36,979 bases of DNA from Spartobacteria bacterium. GTDB lineage: Bacteria; Verrucomicrobiota; Verrucomicrobiia; Chthoniobacterales; UBA6821. The notes beneath the pieces were generated by a model that was given only the letters and a program-made list of their open reading frames with translations, made no database searches and had not been told where the DNA came from. The stretch spans positions 1 to 36,979 of the forward strand of contig CANIBV010000004.1 of NCBI GenBank assembly GCA_947466005.1. The letters run 5' to 3'. Below, piece after piece: positions 22,453-29,635 of the stretch. Made by a program: the position numbers and the translations under genes. Each line of letters begins with the position of its first letter. Position 1 is the first letter of the stretch.

Positions 22453-22731
22453 ATGAGCAGCAAACTCCATCTCGTTGAATCCGTCCAGAAGGCCCTCGGC
22501 AAAGACGTCTCCAAGGCCCACTCCGAAAAAGTCGTGGCAGCAGTCATCGACAGCATCAAGAGCCTCGTTAAGAAGCATAAGAGCCTCCAGTTGATCGGAT
22601 TTGGCACCTTCAAGGTCGTCAACCGCAAGGCCCGCAAGGGAATCAACCCCAAGACCGGAAAGGCCATCCAGATCAAGGCTTCCAAGAGCGTTCGCCTGAC
22701 ACCAGGCAAGGCTTTCAAGCAGTCTCTCTAA
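22453..22731 (+). CDS. HU-family DNA-binding protein
   Basis: HU proteins bend and compact DNA as dimers. The 92-residue protein has the two N-terminal helices (LHLVESVQKALGKD, VVAAVIDSIKSLVKK), the conserved LIGFGTFKVVNRKARKGINPKTGKAIQI arm with the intercalating Pro in NPKTG, and the C-terminal KSVRLTPGKAFKQSL. ATG 22453 is chosen over an upstream frame from 22390, which would add residues read from the leader. The leader is made mostly of C and A and lacks a Shine-Dalgarno sequence. A strong bidirectional terminator follows at 22759. Confidence 0.96.
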   Translation: MSSKLHLVESVQKALGKDVSKAHSEKVVAAVIDSIKSLVKKHKSLQLIGFGTFKVVNRKARKGINPKTGKAIQIKASKSVRLTPGKAFKQSL

Positions 22732-22758
22732 GTTTTAAAGGGTTTCCCCCCCGCCTCA

Positions 22759-22794
22759 GAAAACCCGTTATGCCGTTTGGCATAACGGGTTTTC
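22759..22794 (+). terminator. Bidirectional Rho-independent terminator after the HU gene
   Basis: GAAAACCCGTTATGCC (22759-22774) pairs perfectly with GGCATAACGGGTTTTC (22779-22794) around a GTTT loop, giving a 16-bp stem. The A-run and T-run at the outer ends allow termination on either strand. Confidence 0.93.
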
Positions 22795-22836
22795 TCATTC
22801 CTAACGCCGTCGCTTTTACTCTATGCTGTCGTTCTC

Positions 22837-23823
22837 ATGAAATCACCACTTGTTGTTTCCGTTACCGGTGCCGCTGGGCAGATCGGCTACTCACTCCTTC
22901 CCCGCATCGCCTCAGGGCAGGTATTCGGCTATGACCAACCCGTCGCCCTTCGCCTGATTGAGATTGAACCAGGAATGAAGGCTCTCGCCGGCGTGGTCAT
23001 GGAACTCAACGACTGCGCTTTCCCCCTCCTTGAGTCGGTCGTGGCGACCTCTGATCTTGATGTCGGATTCGACGGGGCCAACTGGGCTCTTCTTGTCGGC
23101 AGCGTGCCCCGCAAGGCTGGGATGGAGCGCAAGGACCTCCTCGGCATCAACGGGAAGATCTTCATCGGTCAGGGGCAGGCCATCGAGCGCAACGCAGCTG
23201 ATGACATTAATGTTCTTGTTGTCGGCAATCCCTGCAACACGAATTGCCTCATCGCCATGAAGAATGCACCAAGCGTTCCGGAGAATCGCTGGCATGCCAT
23301 GACTCGCCTCGATGAGAACCGCGCCAAGAGCGCCCTAGCCGAGAAGGCTGGATGCCACTCCCGGGATATCACTAAGCTCGCCATCTGGGGCAATCACTCC
23401 AGCACCCTCTATCCAGACTTTGAGAACGCTCTGATCAATGGCGATCCTGTGAGCAAGTACATCCCGGATAGCGCCTGGCTTGAGGGTGACTTCATTAAGG
23501 ACGTCCAGCAGCGTGGAGCCGCCATCATTGCGGCACGAGGGCTCTCCTCGGCCGCCTCTGCGGCACATGCTGCGCTCGAGACCGTTATCTCCCTTCGCGA
23601 GACCACTCCCACTGACGAATGGCGAAGCGTGGCTGTTGCCTCCGACGGCTCCTACGGCGTCGAGAAGGGCCTCATCTGTTCCTTTCCGACCCGATCCAAC
23701 GGCAAATCAGCCTCGATCGTCCAAGGCGTCGAGCTCAGCGATTTCGGTAAGGCCAAGTTCCAGCTGTCCCTCAACGAGTTGCTGGAGGAAAAGGCAATGG
23801 TCTCAGAGCTTCTGCCACAGTAA
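22837..23823 (+). CDS. mdh: Malate dehydrogenase
   Basis: Mdh converts malate and NAD to oxaloacetate and NADH. The 328-residue protein belongs to the longer MDH group resembling cytosolic eukaryotic enzymes. The nucleotide-binding glycines are GAAGQIGY (residues 11-18), the substrate-binding arginines are in SVPRKAGMERKDLL, NPCNTN is at 131-136, and the catalytic pair is Asp159 (RLDENRAK) and His187 (WGNHSST). Activity-critical residues look intact. The ATG 22837 lies about 10 nt after a TATGCT hexamer, so the mRNA may be almost leaderless. fumC follows 155 bp downstream, making a two-gene TCA group. Confidence 0.97.
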   Translation: MKSPLVVSVTGAAGQIGYSLLPRIASGQVFGYDQPVALRLIEIEPGMKALAGVVMELNDCAFPLLESVVATSDLDVGFDGANWALLVGSVPRKAGMERKDLLGINGKIFIGQGQAIERNAADDINVLVVGNPCNTNCLIAMKNAPSVPENRWHAMTRLDENRAKSALAEKAGCHSRDITKLAIWGNHSSTLYPDFENALINGDPVSKYIPDSAWLEGDFIKDVQQRGAAIIAARGLSSAASAAHAALETVISLRETTPTDEWRSVAVASDGSYGVEKGLICSFPTRSNGKSASIVQGVELSDFGKAKFQLSLNELLEEKAMVSELLPQ

Positions 23824-23978
23824 GGAGAATAGGCTGAAGACTTTTAGACTGTTAGGAAAGAGATGGGGGCTCTCCTCGGCCTCATTCTCCAGGCAGTTTT
23901 CAGGCCATCCGGTATTCCCCCCTACTGATCCCTCTGCCTAATAGCCTTCAGTCTAAACCGCTAAACACCTCACCTTCC

Positions 23979-25394
23979 ATGTCCCACGATCTTCCTCCCG
24001 CCGATCCCGTCACCCACCGTTCAGAAACCGATAGCATGGGGGCGATCCCCGTTCCTCACCATCGGTATTACGGGGCGCAGACTGCCCGCTCTCTGATCCA
24101 TTTTGACATTGGGAACGACACCAAGCCGCCCGAACTCATCAAGGCCCTGGGCCAACTCAAGAAGGCATGCGCCCTTGCCAACCGCGATCTTGGCAAGCTC
24201 CCACCGGAGAATGCTGAGCTAATCGTCCGCGCGGCCGACGAGGTGATATCTGGCAAACTGGATGATCACTTTCCCCTGCGTATCTGGCAAACCGGCAGCG
24301 GCACCCAGAGCAATATGAACGCCAATGAGGTCATTTCTAACCGAGCGATCGAGATGGCGGGGGGAGTTCTTGGCTCCAAGGCCCCGATTCATCCCAATGA
24401 CCACGTGAACATGTCGCAGTCCTCGAACGACACCTTCCCCACCGCGATGAACATCGCGGCAGTATCCGTCGTCAGGCAACGCCTCATCCCCGCTGTCAGG
24501 CACCTGCGTGGCGCCCTTGATGCCAAGGCCAAGGATTATGTAGACGTTGTTAAGATCGGACGCACCCACTTGCAGGATGCCACCCCAATGACCCTGGGCC
24601 AGGAGTTCTCCGGTTATGTGGCGATGCTGGATTCGGATCTTCTCCGTCTCCATGAGATCCTGCCTGGATTGGAGTCTCTTGCCATCGGAGGAACCGCCGT
24701 CGGCACAGGCCTCAACTCACATCCCAAGTTCGGGGATGCCGCCGCCGCCCACCTCGCGCAGATGACCGGATATCAGTTTAAGTCAGCCTCCAATAAGTTT
24801 GCCGCCCTCTCATCGCACGGAGAGTTCGTTTTTGCCAGTGGTGCCCTTAAGTCACTCGCCACCTCGCTCATGAAGATTGCCAACGATCTTCGCTGGTTGG
24901 CCTCAGGCCCCCGTTGCGGTCTCGGTGAGCTTTCACTGCCGGAGAATGAGCCGGGTTCATCCATCATGCCCGGCAAAGTCAATCCCACGCAATGCGAGGC
25001 GGTCACCATGGTAGCTGTCCAAGTTATGGGGAACGATGCCTCCATTGGCTTTGCGGCATCCCAAGGAAACTTTGAACTGAATGTCTTTAAGCCGGTCATC
25101 ATTCACAATTTCCTCCACTCCGTCAGGCTCCTCTCCGATTCCTGCCACTCCTTCACGGATCATTGCATCATCGGTATTGAGGCGAATCTGGAGACGATTG
25201 CTGGATATGTCCGGAATTCACTCATGCTGGTCACTGCGCTCAACCCCCACATTGGCTACGACAAGGCTGCTCAGATTGCCAAGAAGGCCCACAAGGAGAA
25301 GAGCAGTCTGAAAGAGGCAGCAGTGGCGCTTGGGTATCTGACCGCTGTGCAATTCGATGATTGGGTGGTGGCCTCCGACATGACCCACCCTTAG
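23979..25394 (+). CDS. fumC: Fumarate hydratase, class II
   Basis: FumC interconverts fumarate and malate without an Fe-S cluster. The 471-residue protein shows the superfamily signature GSSIMPGKVNP (326-336), SGTQSNMNANEVI near residue 107-119, the THLQDATPM loop with His197, and NDTFPTAMNIA. These residues build the tetrameric active site with parts from three chains. The N-terminal extension MSHDLPPADPVTH is slightly longer than in E. coli. The leader is CA-rich with no Shine-Dalgarno sequence. Placing it next to mdh suggests joint expression of two consecutive TCA steps. Confidence 0.97.
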   Translation: MSHDLPPADPVTHRSETDSMGAIPVPHHRYYGAQTARSLIHFDIGNDTKPPELIKALGQLKKACALANRDLGKLPPENAELIVRAADEVISGKLDDHFPLRIWQTGSGTQSNMNANEVISNRAIEMAGGVLGSKAPIHPNDHVNMSQSSNDTFPTAMNIAAVSVVRQRLIPAVRHLRGALDAKAKDYVDVVKIGRTHLQDATPMTLGQEFSGYVAMLDSDLLRLHEILPGLESLAIGGTAVGTGLNSHPKFGDAAAAHLAQMTGYQFKSASNKFAALSSHGEFVFASGALKSLATSLMKIANDLRWLASGPRCGLGELSLPENEPGSSIMPGKVNPTQCEAVTMVAVQVMGNDASIGFAASQGNFELNVFKPVIIHNFLHSVRLLSDSCHSFTDHCIIGIEANLETIAGYVRNSLMLVTALNPHIGYDKAAQIAKKAHKEKSSLKEAAVALGYLTAVQFDDWVVASDMTHP

Positions 25395-25866
25395 GTGTGG
25401 AGCCACCGATCTAGGAAGAGAAGAATTCGATGCTTGATAGCGGCTGCAAACGTTACTCAACCCAAACGGGGGTAAAGTCTGATCTTGGGAAGAAACCTAG
25501 GCTTTTTGGAGTACCTCGTCTGTTAGTGAGATTGCACTAGTGACAGCCTTATCGTACGGGAAAGCTGATCTTTGCGTTCCAGGCTTTTGATCTTCCGCTT
25601 GATGTGACTCGGTATCTGATTGATTGACGATTGGATGACACTCTCGCGAAGAGAGTCTCTCCCTTTGATGATGTATGACATGTGCGCATAGTCTCACTTA
25701 TTCACATAACAGCAATGAAAATGTTAACATTCTGTTAATAAATAAAACAAATACTTAGGGGATGCACTTTAACTCCCTCTGCATCTTTCAACTCAGGATG
25801 CATTGCTCGCGCTGAAGATGAATAAAGAACCCCATCGCAAGCAGCTGGGGTCTTCACTGATAACGT
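25395..25866. other. Gene-free region between fumC and murA
   Basis: No gene is supported in these 472 bp; a 66-codon minus-strand frame at 25497-25697 has no family features. Visible items are a hairpin ACTCTC-GCGAA-GAGAGT at 25640-25656 and a very AT-rich patch at about 25685-25760 holding two TGTTAA words and a GTTAAC palindrome, which resembles a promoter or protein-binding region although no gene starts nearby. The murA terminator lies at the right end. A small RNA or decayed gene could be here, but I cannot show it. Confidence 0.5.
25821..25851 (-). terminator. Probable terminator of the murA operon
   Basis: Read on the minus strand, ACCCCA (25851-25846) pairs with TGGGGT (25834-25829), followed by the T-rich CTTTATT at 25827-25821. 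It starts 16 bp after the murA stop codon. The stem is short, so efficiency is uncertain. Confidence 0.6.
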
Positions 25867-27126
25867 TTATGCCTTCACTCGTTCGATGTGGGCGCCAAGT
25901 CCGTTGAGCTTCTCGTCAATAGCTTCGTAGCCGCGGTCGATGTGGTAGACGCGGCTGATCTCGGTCACTCCATCGGCCGGAAGTGCGGCGAGGACGAGTG
26001 CTGCCGATGCACGAAGATCACTGGCCATAACGGGAGCCCCGCTCAGGCGTTCCACTCCGTGAATCGTGGCGCGGTGATCAGCCAGATCAATGTTGGCACC
26101 CATGCGCTTGAGTTCAGAGACATGCATGAAGCGCTGGGGGAAGACGGTTTCGGTCACTACGCTGGTTCCGTGCATGGTCGCGAGCATCGCGCAGAACTGA
26201 GCCTGCATGTCGGTGGGGAAGCCGGGGTAGGGGTGGGTCTCGAGGTGGAGTGGCTTGCGCGAGCCGTTCGGGGAGATGCTGACCGTGTCACTCGTGTGAG
26301 AGAGGTCGAAACCAGCCGTCTTGAGAGCAGTGATCACGGCCCCCAGATGACTAGGCTCGGTCCTTGTAATGGTAACGCACTTTCCGGCAATGGCACCGGC
26401 TACAAGGAAGGTGCCCGCCTCGATTCGATCCGGGATGACAGTGTGATTGGCTCCATGCAGTTCCTTCACTCCCTCAATCTCGATCCGCTGGGTTCCTGCT
26501 CCGGAGATCTTGGCACCCATGGCGATAAGAAAATTGGCCAGATCGACGACTTCTGGTTCCTCTGCGGCACCCTCGATCAGCGTTGTTCCCTCGGCGAGAA
26601 CGGCTGCCATCATGATATTGCCAGTGCCAAGGACGGTTGGGCCATGGCGTCCGCGAAGATTGATACGGGTCCCCTTGAGTTGCTTTGCTTCAAGCAGGAT
26701 GTCACCTCCCTTGACGGTGACCTTCGCTCCGAGGGCCTCAAAGCCCTTCAGATGGAGATCAATGGGCCGATCGCCAATGACGCAGCCTCCAGGGAGGGAG
26801 ACCTTGGCTGATTTTTCACGGCCTAGAAGAGGGCCCAGAACGCAGACGGAGGCACGCATCTTCCGGACGATCTCGTACGGGGCCTCAGTGATGATCTTTT
26901 CAGCCCGGATCTGGACAACGCCGCTGGCCCTCTCCACCTCACAGCCGAGTTGTCCGAGGATGGTGAGCATGTAGTGGATGTCACTCAGGTCAGGAACCCT
27001 GTCGATGACGCACTTTTCCTTTGTCAGGAGCGTGGCTGCTAGAATGGGAAGGGCAGAGTTCTTGGACCCACTAATGCGAACGTGGCCATCTAGGCTGTGC
27101 CCTCCGTGAACGAGAATCTTATCCAT
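25867..27126 (-). CDS. murA: UDP-N-acetylglucosamine 1-carboxyvinyltransferase
   Basis: MurA catalyses the first committed step of peptidoglycan synthesis, moving enolpyruvyl from phosphoenolpyruvate to UDP-GlcNAc; it is the fosfomycin target. The 419-residue protein has Lys22-Asn23 in SGSKNSALP and the catalytic cysteine at exactly Cys115 in SLPGGCVIGDRPIDLH. Presence of Cys rather than Asp predicts sensitivity to fosfomycin. The alternating inside-out barrel repeats are full length. It is the last gene of a minus-strand run after prmC with a 17-bp gap, an unusual neighbour pairing. A terminator is visible after it. Confidence 0.97.
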   Translation of the reverse strand: MDKILVHGGHSLDGHVRISGSKNSALPILAATLLTKEKCVIDRVPDLSDIHYMLTILGQLGCEVERASGVVQIRAEKIITEAPYEIVRKMRASVCVLGPLLGREKSAKVSLPGGCVIGDRPIDLHLKGFEALGAKVTVKGGDILLEAKQLKGTRINLRGRHGPTVLGTGNIMMAAVLAEGTTLIEGAAEEPEVVDLANFLIAMGAKISGAGTQRIEIEGVKELHGANHTVIPDRIEAGTFLVAGAIAGKCVTITRTEPSHLGAVITALKTAGFDLSHTSDTVSISPNGSRKPLHLETHPYPGFPTDMQAQFCAMLATMHGTSVVTETVFPQRFMHVSELKRMGANIDLADHRATIHGVERLSGAPVMASDLRASAALVLAALPADGVTEISRVYHIDRGYEAIDEKLNGLGAHIERVKA

Positions 27127-27143
27127 GATGAGTGTCTGTTACC

Positions 27144-28001
27144 TTATCTGTTGCCTTTCACTGCTTCGATGAAACGCAGGATTCCTTGGTAATCTGGCAA
27201 GGCGATAATGTCGCGATAATTATGCCCGGCGAGGCAGGCAATAACCTGCTCTGATTGGTCGATGCCGATTTCCAGGAGGAGATGCCCCTCTGGGGCGAGG
27301 TGCTCGGCGGCGAGTGGAGCGAGTCGGACGATGAGATCGAGTCCATTGACCCCTCCATCCAGTGCAAGAAGCGGGTCGTGTTGGACCTCCCTACTGAGCC
27401 CCGCAATATCTCCAGATGGGATGTAGGGAAGATTGGAGGTAATGAGATCGAAGGGACCGGTTTCAGAAAATTTCAGGGGGATGAGATCGGCTTCTAGAAA
27501 GGTTATTTTTTCGACATCCAGTAAGACTGCATTTTCCTGGGCGAGTGAAAGGGCCTCAGGGGAGATATCGGTGGCGGTGACCTTGGCCTCCGGGCGCTCC
27601 AGAGTGAGGGTGAGGGGAATGACGCCGGTTCCCGTCCCCACATCGAGAATGTTCGACAGGCTCTTGTAGGTCAGGGCGCGCTCGACGAGTTGCTCTGTCT
27701 CCGGACGGGGTATGAGGGCGCGTGCATCACTCTTGAATGTGCGTCCGAAGAACTCGACTGAGCCGAGCAGATGTTGGAGGGGAAGGCCCGTTCCTCGTCG
27801 GCGCACGAGATCACGCAGTGGCGCACGTTCATTCTCTCCCAGGGGGCGATCAAACTGCAGGTAGAGGTCCATGCGCTTCAATCCCATGACATGGGCGAGC
27901 AGATGCTCGGCGTTGAGCCGCGGCTGCTCGACACCCTGCTTGCTGAGAAACTCGGATGCCCCTTTGAGGACATCCAGCAACGACATCATGGTCGTTGACA
28001 T
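27144..28001 (-). CDS. prmC: Release factor glutamine methyltransferase
   Basis: PrmC methylates the glutamine of the GGQ motif in release factors, using S-adenosylmethionine. The 285-residue protein has the N-terminal helical domain that contacts the factor, PRPETE at 99-104, the SAM-binding loop DVGTGTG at 120-126, and the active-site tetrapeptide NLPY at 190-193 where NPPY is usual. The replaced second residue is not the asparagine or tyrosine, so activity is likely kept. The start is 5 bp after the prfA stop (TAA-GGGGT-ATG), a classic prfA-prmC coupling. Confidence 0.95.
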   Translation of the reverse strand: MSTTMMSLLDVLKGASEFLSKQGVEQPRLNAEHLLAHVMGLKRMDLYLQFDRPLGENERAPLRDLVRRRGTGLPLQHLLGSVEFFGRTFKSDARALIPRPETEQLVERALTYKSLSNILDVGTGTGVIPLTLTLERPEAKVTATDISPEALSLAQENAVLLDVEKITFLEADLIPLKFSETGPFDLITSNLPYIPSGDIAGLSREVQHDPLLALDGGVNGLDLIVRLAPLAAEHLAPEGHLLLEIGIDQSEQVIACLAGHNYRDIIALPDYQGILRFIEAVKGNR

Positions 28002-28006
28002 ACCCC

Positions 28007-29089
28007 TTATTCCGCAGCGGACTGCTCGAGTCGTTGCTGGGTATCCGCCGCCTCGATCGAGGCGATCAGATCGGCGATATCCCCCTCCATGACGCGGTCG
28101 AGATTGTAGAGCGTCACTCCGATGCGGTGCTCGGTGAGTCGATTCTGAGGGAAGTTATAGGTGCGGATCTTTTCTTCACGACCTCCGGAGCCGATCTGGC
28201 TTTTGCGGTGTGCCGCATACTTCTGGGCCTCCTCTTCGCGCTTCTCCTCAAGGAGGCGTGAACGGAGAATGGTGAGCGCCTTCTCCTTGTTCTTCTGCTG
28301 GCTGCGACCATCCTGACAGCGCACGATCTTGCCCGTGGGGATGTGCATGACCTGAACCGCGGAGTCGGTAGTGTTGACGCCTTGACCGCCCGGTCCGCCT
28401 GCACGGCAGACTTCGATGCGGAGATCCTGGGGGCGCAACTCGATATCGACCTCCTCGGCCTCCGGAAGCACGGCGACGGTTGCCGTGGATGTGTGGATGC
28501 GTCCCTGCGCCTCGGTGGCTGGTACGCGCTGCACGCGGTGGACACCGCTCTCATAGCGGAGGCGGCGGAACACATCGTCTCCGAATATCTGGAAGATTAC
28601 TTCCTTGAATCCACCTGCGTCGTTGGCGCTCGCCTCGATGAGTTCATAGCGAAGACCATTGGCCTCGGCGTAACGCGTGTACATCCGGTAGAGGTCCCCG
28701 GCAAAGATGGCGGCCTCGGATCCGCCTGCGCCGGCACGGATTTCGACAATGGCATCACGGTCATCATCGGGCTGCGGAGGAAGAAGGGAGAGGAGGACCA
28801 CTTGCTCAAGCTTCGGGATCTGGGTGCTGATCTCCTGGATCTCGACCTTTGCCAGTTCGGCCATCTCGGCATCATTTCCGGCAGCCAGTTCCTCGTTTTC
28901 GAGGAGTTGCTTGCGGTAGTTCTCGAGCTGGTCCCAGGTTGAGATCAGTTTCTTGACCCGGGCATGTTCCTTAAGGACTTCACGCGCCTTGTTGGCATCG
29001 TCAAAGAGGGAAGGATCGGCAATGACCTTCTCAAGCTCTTCAAAGCGCTGGCGGCGCTTTGCGATGAGTGGTGTGAAATCAAGGTTCAT
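28007..29089 (-). CDS. prfA: Peptide chain release factor 1
   Basis: RF1 recognises UAA and UAG and triggers release of the finished chain. The 360-residue protein has the stop-codon recognition tripeptide PAT at 190-192 (RVPATEAQGR), typical of RF1 rather than SPF of RF2, and the universally conserved GGQ at 234-236, whose Gln is the PrmC substrate. The N-terminal coiled-coil domain and GAGGSEAAIFA segment are normal. Start ATG 29089. It is translated just before prmC. It lies 257 bp downstream of rpmE on the same strand, with several hairpins in the gap. Confidence 0.97.
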   Translation of the reverse strand: MNLDFTPLIAKRRQRFEELEKVIADPSLFDDANKAREVLKEHARVKKLISTWDQLENYRKQLLENEELAAGNDAEMAELAKVEIQEISTQIPKLEQVVLLSLLPPQPDDDRDAIVEIRAGAGGSEAAIFAGDLYRMYTRYAEANGLRYELIEASANDAGGFKEVIFQIFGDDVFRRLRYESGVHRVQRVPATEAQGRIHTSTATVAVLPEAEEVDIELRPQDLRIEVCRAGGPGGQGVNTTDSAVQVMHIPTGKIVRCQDGRSQQKNKEKALTILRSRLLEEKREEEAQKYAAHRKSQIGSGGREEKIRTYNFPQNRLTEHRIGVTLYNLDRVMEGDIADLIASIEAADTQQRLEQSAAE

Positions 29090-29213
29090 GGTGTTGTGCC
29101 ATCTTACTGAGATAGCTGGACTTTATGGCGCAGGGTTTTTGGTGAAGGGTGAGGCGGAAGACTGAAGATTATCTTCTGGTCAGCAGAGAGATAACTACGC
29201 TGCTCTACGCCAA

Positions 29214-29339
29214 ATGAACCAGCAATGAAATCTGGTTCATGATGAAAGATGGTATTGGTTCCCGATCAAGGGGATCGGAGAGCCGCTCGGCACCGGCGGA
29301 TTCCGGTACCATTCGTCTTCCCGACAAGAGGTCGGGAAG
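29214..29339. other. Structured gap between rpmE and prfA with several hairpins
   Basis: ATGAACCAG/CTGGTTCAT (29214-29222, 29232-29240) is a perfect 9-bp stem with a 9-nt loop. CTTCCCGAC/GTCGGGAAG (29317-29325, 29331-29339) is a perfect 9-bp stem with an AAGAG loop. Between them lie imperfect stems near 29269-29282 and 29290-29310. The second hairpin directly follows the rpmE stop on the minus strand and may end its transcript, but no U-tract follows. The density of hairpins over 126 bp suggests more than one function. Confidence 0.5.
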
Positions 29340-29346
29340 AATGAAG

Positions 29347-29589
29347 CTAGGCCTTCTTGGTCAGCGAAGGCTTCGTTGCGCGGGTGGCGCGAACGTTGCC
29401 GTAGCGACGGGTGAACTTCTCAATACGGCCTGCCGTATCAATGAACTTCTGTTCACCGGTGAAGTAAGGATGGCAGGAAGAGCAGATACCGATCTTGATA
29501 TTCTCGCGAGTCGAGCGGGTCTGGTAGGCAGCACCGCAGGCGCAAATGATCGTGGTGGCGTTATATTCGGGATGAAGACCAGCTTTCAT
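29347..29589 (-). CDS. rpmE: 50S ribosomal protein L31
   Basis: L31 sits at the subunit interface of the ribosome. The 80-residue protein is the zinc-binding (C+) form with Cys16, Cys18, Cys36 and Cys39 (CAC and CSSC) and the family string SCHPYFTGEQKFIDTAGRIEKF. The C-terminal extension from about residue 66 is basic (RATRATKPSLTKKA). Start ATG 29589. A strong hairpin lies 13 nt before the start and could mediate autoregulation or separate it from the upstream gene. C+ forms are normally expressed in zinc-replete conditions; no zinc-independent paralogue is in the window. Confidence 0.96.
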   Translation of the reverse strand: MKAGLHPEYNATTIICACGAAYQTRSTRENIKIGICSSCHPYFTGEQKFIDTAGRIEKFTRRYGNVRATRATKPSLTKKA

Positions 29590-29602
29590 AGAGCTAGTTA
29601 CT

Positions 29603-29628
29603 TTGCCTCAAGGAATCCCCTGAGGCAA
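29603..29628 (-). promoter_or_regulatory. Hairpin in the leader of rpmE
   Basis: TTGCCTCA (29603-29610) and TGAGGCAA (29621-29628) form a perfect 8-bp stem, with two additional G-C pairs across one A-C mismatch and an AATC loop on the plus strand. On the minus strand it ends 13 nt before the rpmE ATG and lacks a U-tract, so it does not look like a plain terminator. Autoregulatory leaders are known for rpmE in other phyla; this structure is a candidate, unproven. Confidence 0.5.
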
Positions 29629-29635
29629 TGAAATT

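Noticed and set aside
25888..26811. 307-codon plus-strand frame opposite murA
   Set aside because: murA has all catalytic residues on the minus strand; this frame is its shadow.
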